Shown: positions 63,462-64,000 of the stretch, piece by piece
Position numbering within the stretch: the stretch's first letter is position 1
Layout: every line of letters begins with the position of its first letter
Assembly (NCBI GenBank): GCA_035455265.1
Contig: DATIFK010000002.1
Location: forward strand, 3,677 to 67,676
From: MGOM01 sp035455265
Lineage (GTDB): Bacteria; Chloroflexota; Anaerolineae; Anaerolineales; E44-bin32
DNA: 64,000 bases
Direction of reading: 5' to 3'
The notes under the pieces: generated by a model
What the model was told of the DNA's origin: nothing
Databases searched by the model: none
Seen by the model: only the letters and a program-made list of their open reading frames with translations
Position numbers and translations under genes: made by a program

Positions 63462-64000
63462 ATGAGTCGGACGTTGCAGTGGGTTCTCGGTGTATCGGCC
63501 GTGGTCGTGGCACTGGCGGTCGCCTTCGCCCTCATCGCCCCGTGGGTTATTCCTTCGTGGGTCGGTAGGGGCTACAGCGGTTACGGGATGATGGGTAGCA
63601 ATGGTGGCTACGGGATGATGGGTGGCAATGGTGGCTACGGCATGATGGGTGGCAACGGCGGCTACGGGATGATGGGTGGCAATGGTGGCTCCGGGATGAT
63701 GGGGGGTAACGGCGGCTACGGGATGATGGGCGGTGGCCGCGGCGGCTTCTCCACCACCGGGTCGCGTCTCACCATCGATCAGGCCCGAACGCTGGCCGAA
63801 GACTACGCCGGCCGAGTCAACCGTGACCTGAGCGTCGCCGAAGTGATGGAATTCGAGAACAACTTCTACGCCGTGCTGGTTGAATCGAGCACGGGGCGTG
63901 GCGCAATGGAAGTGCTGATCGATCCGTACACCGGCAGCGTTGGCCCCGAGCCGGGTCCCAACATGATGTGGAACGACAAGTACGGCATGATGTCCTTCGG
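63462..64000 (+). CDS. Met/Gly-repeat exported protein with PepSY-like domain, partial
   Basis: The 3' end is outside the window; 179 residues are visible from an ATG with GGAGG upstream. After an N-terminal membrane or signal helix (VLGVSAVVVALAVAFALIAP) come six tandem copies of about GYGMMGGNG, encoded by 24-bp DNA repeats at 63579-63735. A domain with DQARTLAEDYAGRVNRDL, FENNFYAVLVES and IDPYTGSVGPEPG follows, of PepSY-like character. Met-rich exported segments often bind Cu(I), which suits the YHS neighbour. The gap 63199-63461 upstream holds no gene that I can support. Confidence 0.72.
   Translation, partial: MSRTLQWVLGVSAVVVALAVAFALIAPWVIPSWVGRGYSGYGMMGSNGGYGMMGGNGGYGMMGGNGGYGMMGGNGGSGMMGGNGGYGMMGGGRGGFSTTGSRLTIDQARTLAEDYAGRVNRDLSVAEVMEFENNFYAVLVESSTGRGAMEVLIDPYTGSVGPEPGPNMMWNDKYGMMSF

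Noticed and set aside
63579..63735. Regular 24-bp repeats, considered as a CRISPR array
   Set aside because: There are no spacers: units are contiguous, in frame, and encode GYGMMGGN in a protein with a good start.

Overview
The window is GC-rich, coding-dense DNA from a bacterial chromosome, most plausibly a member of the Chloroflexota (Anaerolineae-like). The evidence is indirect: a VanW-type wall protein, a large pyruvate:ferredoxin oxidoreductase, a membrane module with the LRHRLFDID motif often seen in Chloroflexota kinases, a permuted oligopeptide-binding lipoprotein, and GAF-rich sensor kinases. No rRNA, tRNA, CRISPR array, phage gene or transposase was seen. Intergenic gaps are short but packed with imperfect palindromes, several built from CAGT/ACTG words.

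Layout. 1-3333 (+): end of an Ig-like protein, a VanW protein, a Trm112-like zinc protein and a HEAT-repeat protein. 3337-7808 (-): an M1 aminopeptidase, a DUF456 protein, serS behind a serine T-box leader, and a MarR regulator. 7958-16916 (+): a serine-palmitoyltransferase-like PLP enzyme divergent from marR, an NAD-dependent epimerase, four tandem paralogous membrane proteins of unknown function, and an ABC exporter. 17076-22369 (-): bacterioferritin, pyruvate:ferredoxin oxidoreductase and a UbiA prenyltransferase. 22482-26740 (+): a second epimerase and a 1039-residue GAF/PAS histidine kinase. 26861-33074 (-): a third epimerase and a tightly overlapped HIT - LOG - DinB - sbcD - sbcC operon.

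33260-40423 (+) is a redox/nitrogen-oxide region: a methyltransferase-like membrane protein, a kinase-less membrane sensor overlapping a cysteine-free Crp/Fnr regulator, then a perfect TTGCGC/GCGCAA dyad placed at about -41.5 of a promoter driving a DUF1858 protein and a cupredoxin-NirK fusion lipoprotein, followed by TatA, a cupin and two small four-helix proteins resembling the first helices of heme-copper oxidases. 40428-52412 (-): a glycosyltransferase, an oligopeptide ABC transporter (binding protein plus two permeases, no ATPases), glgC, DUF92 next to a 22-bp-phased DnaA-box-like array, a PH-like membrane protein, ilvE and dnaK. 52654-64000 (+): an S51-like hydrolase with a CysRS-like tail, a kinase/REC-GAF-GGDEF pair, a FAAH-like amidase, DUF1684, DUF2085, a YHS protein, a NarL/NarX-like two-component pair, a Cys-rich unknown, and a Met/Gly-repeat PepSY-like protein running off the end.

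Two points recur. Several genes have a TANNNT hexamer six or seven bases before the start codon, which predicts leaderless transcripts. Many neighbouring genes overlap by ATGA or GTGA, so operon boundaries are fairly clear. The strongest candidates for something new are the four-paralog membrane array, the Crp-NirK module, the permuted binding protein, and the phased TGTGGA repeats.
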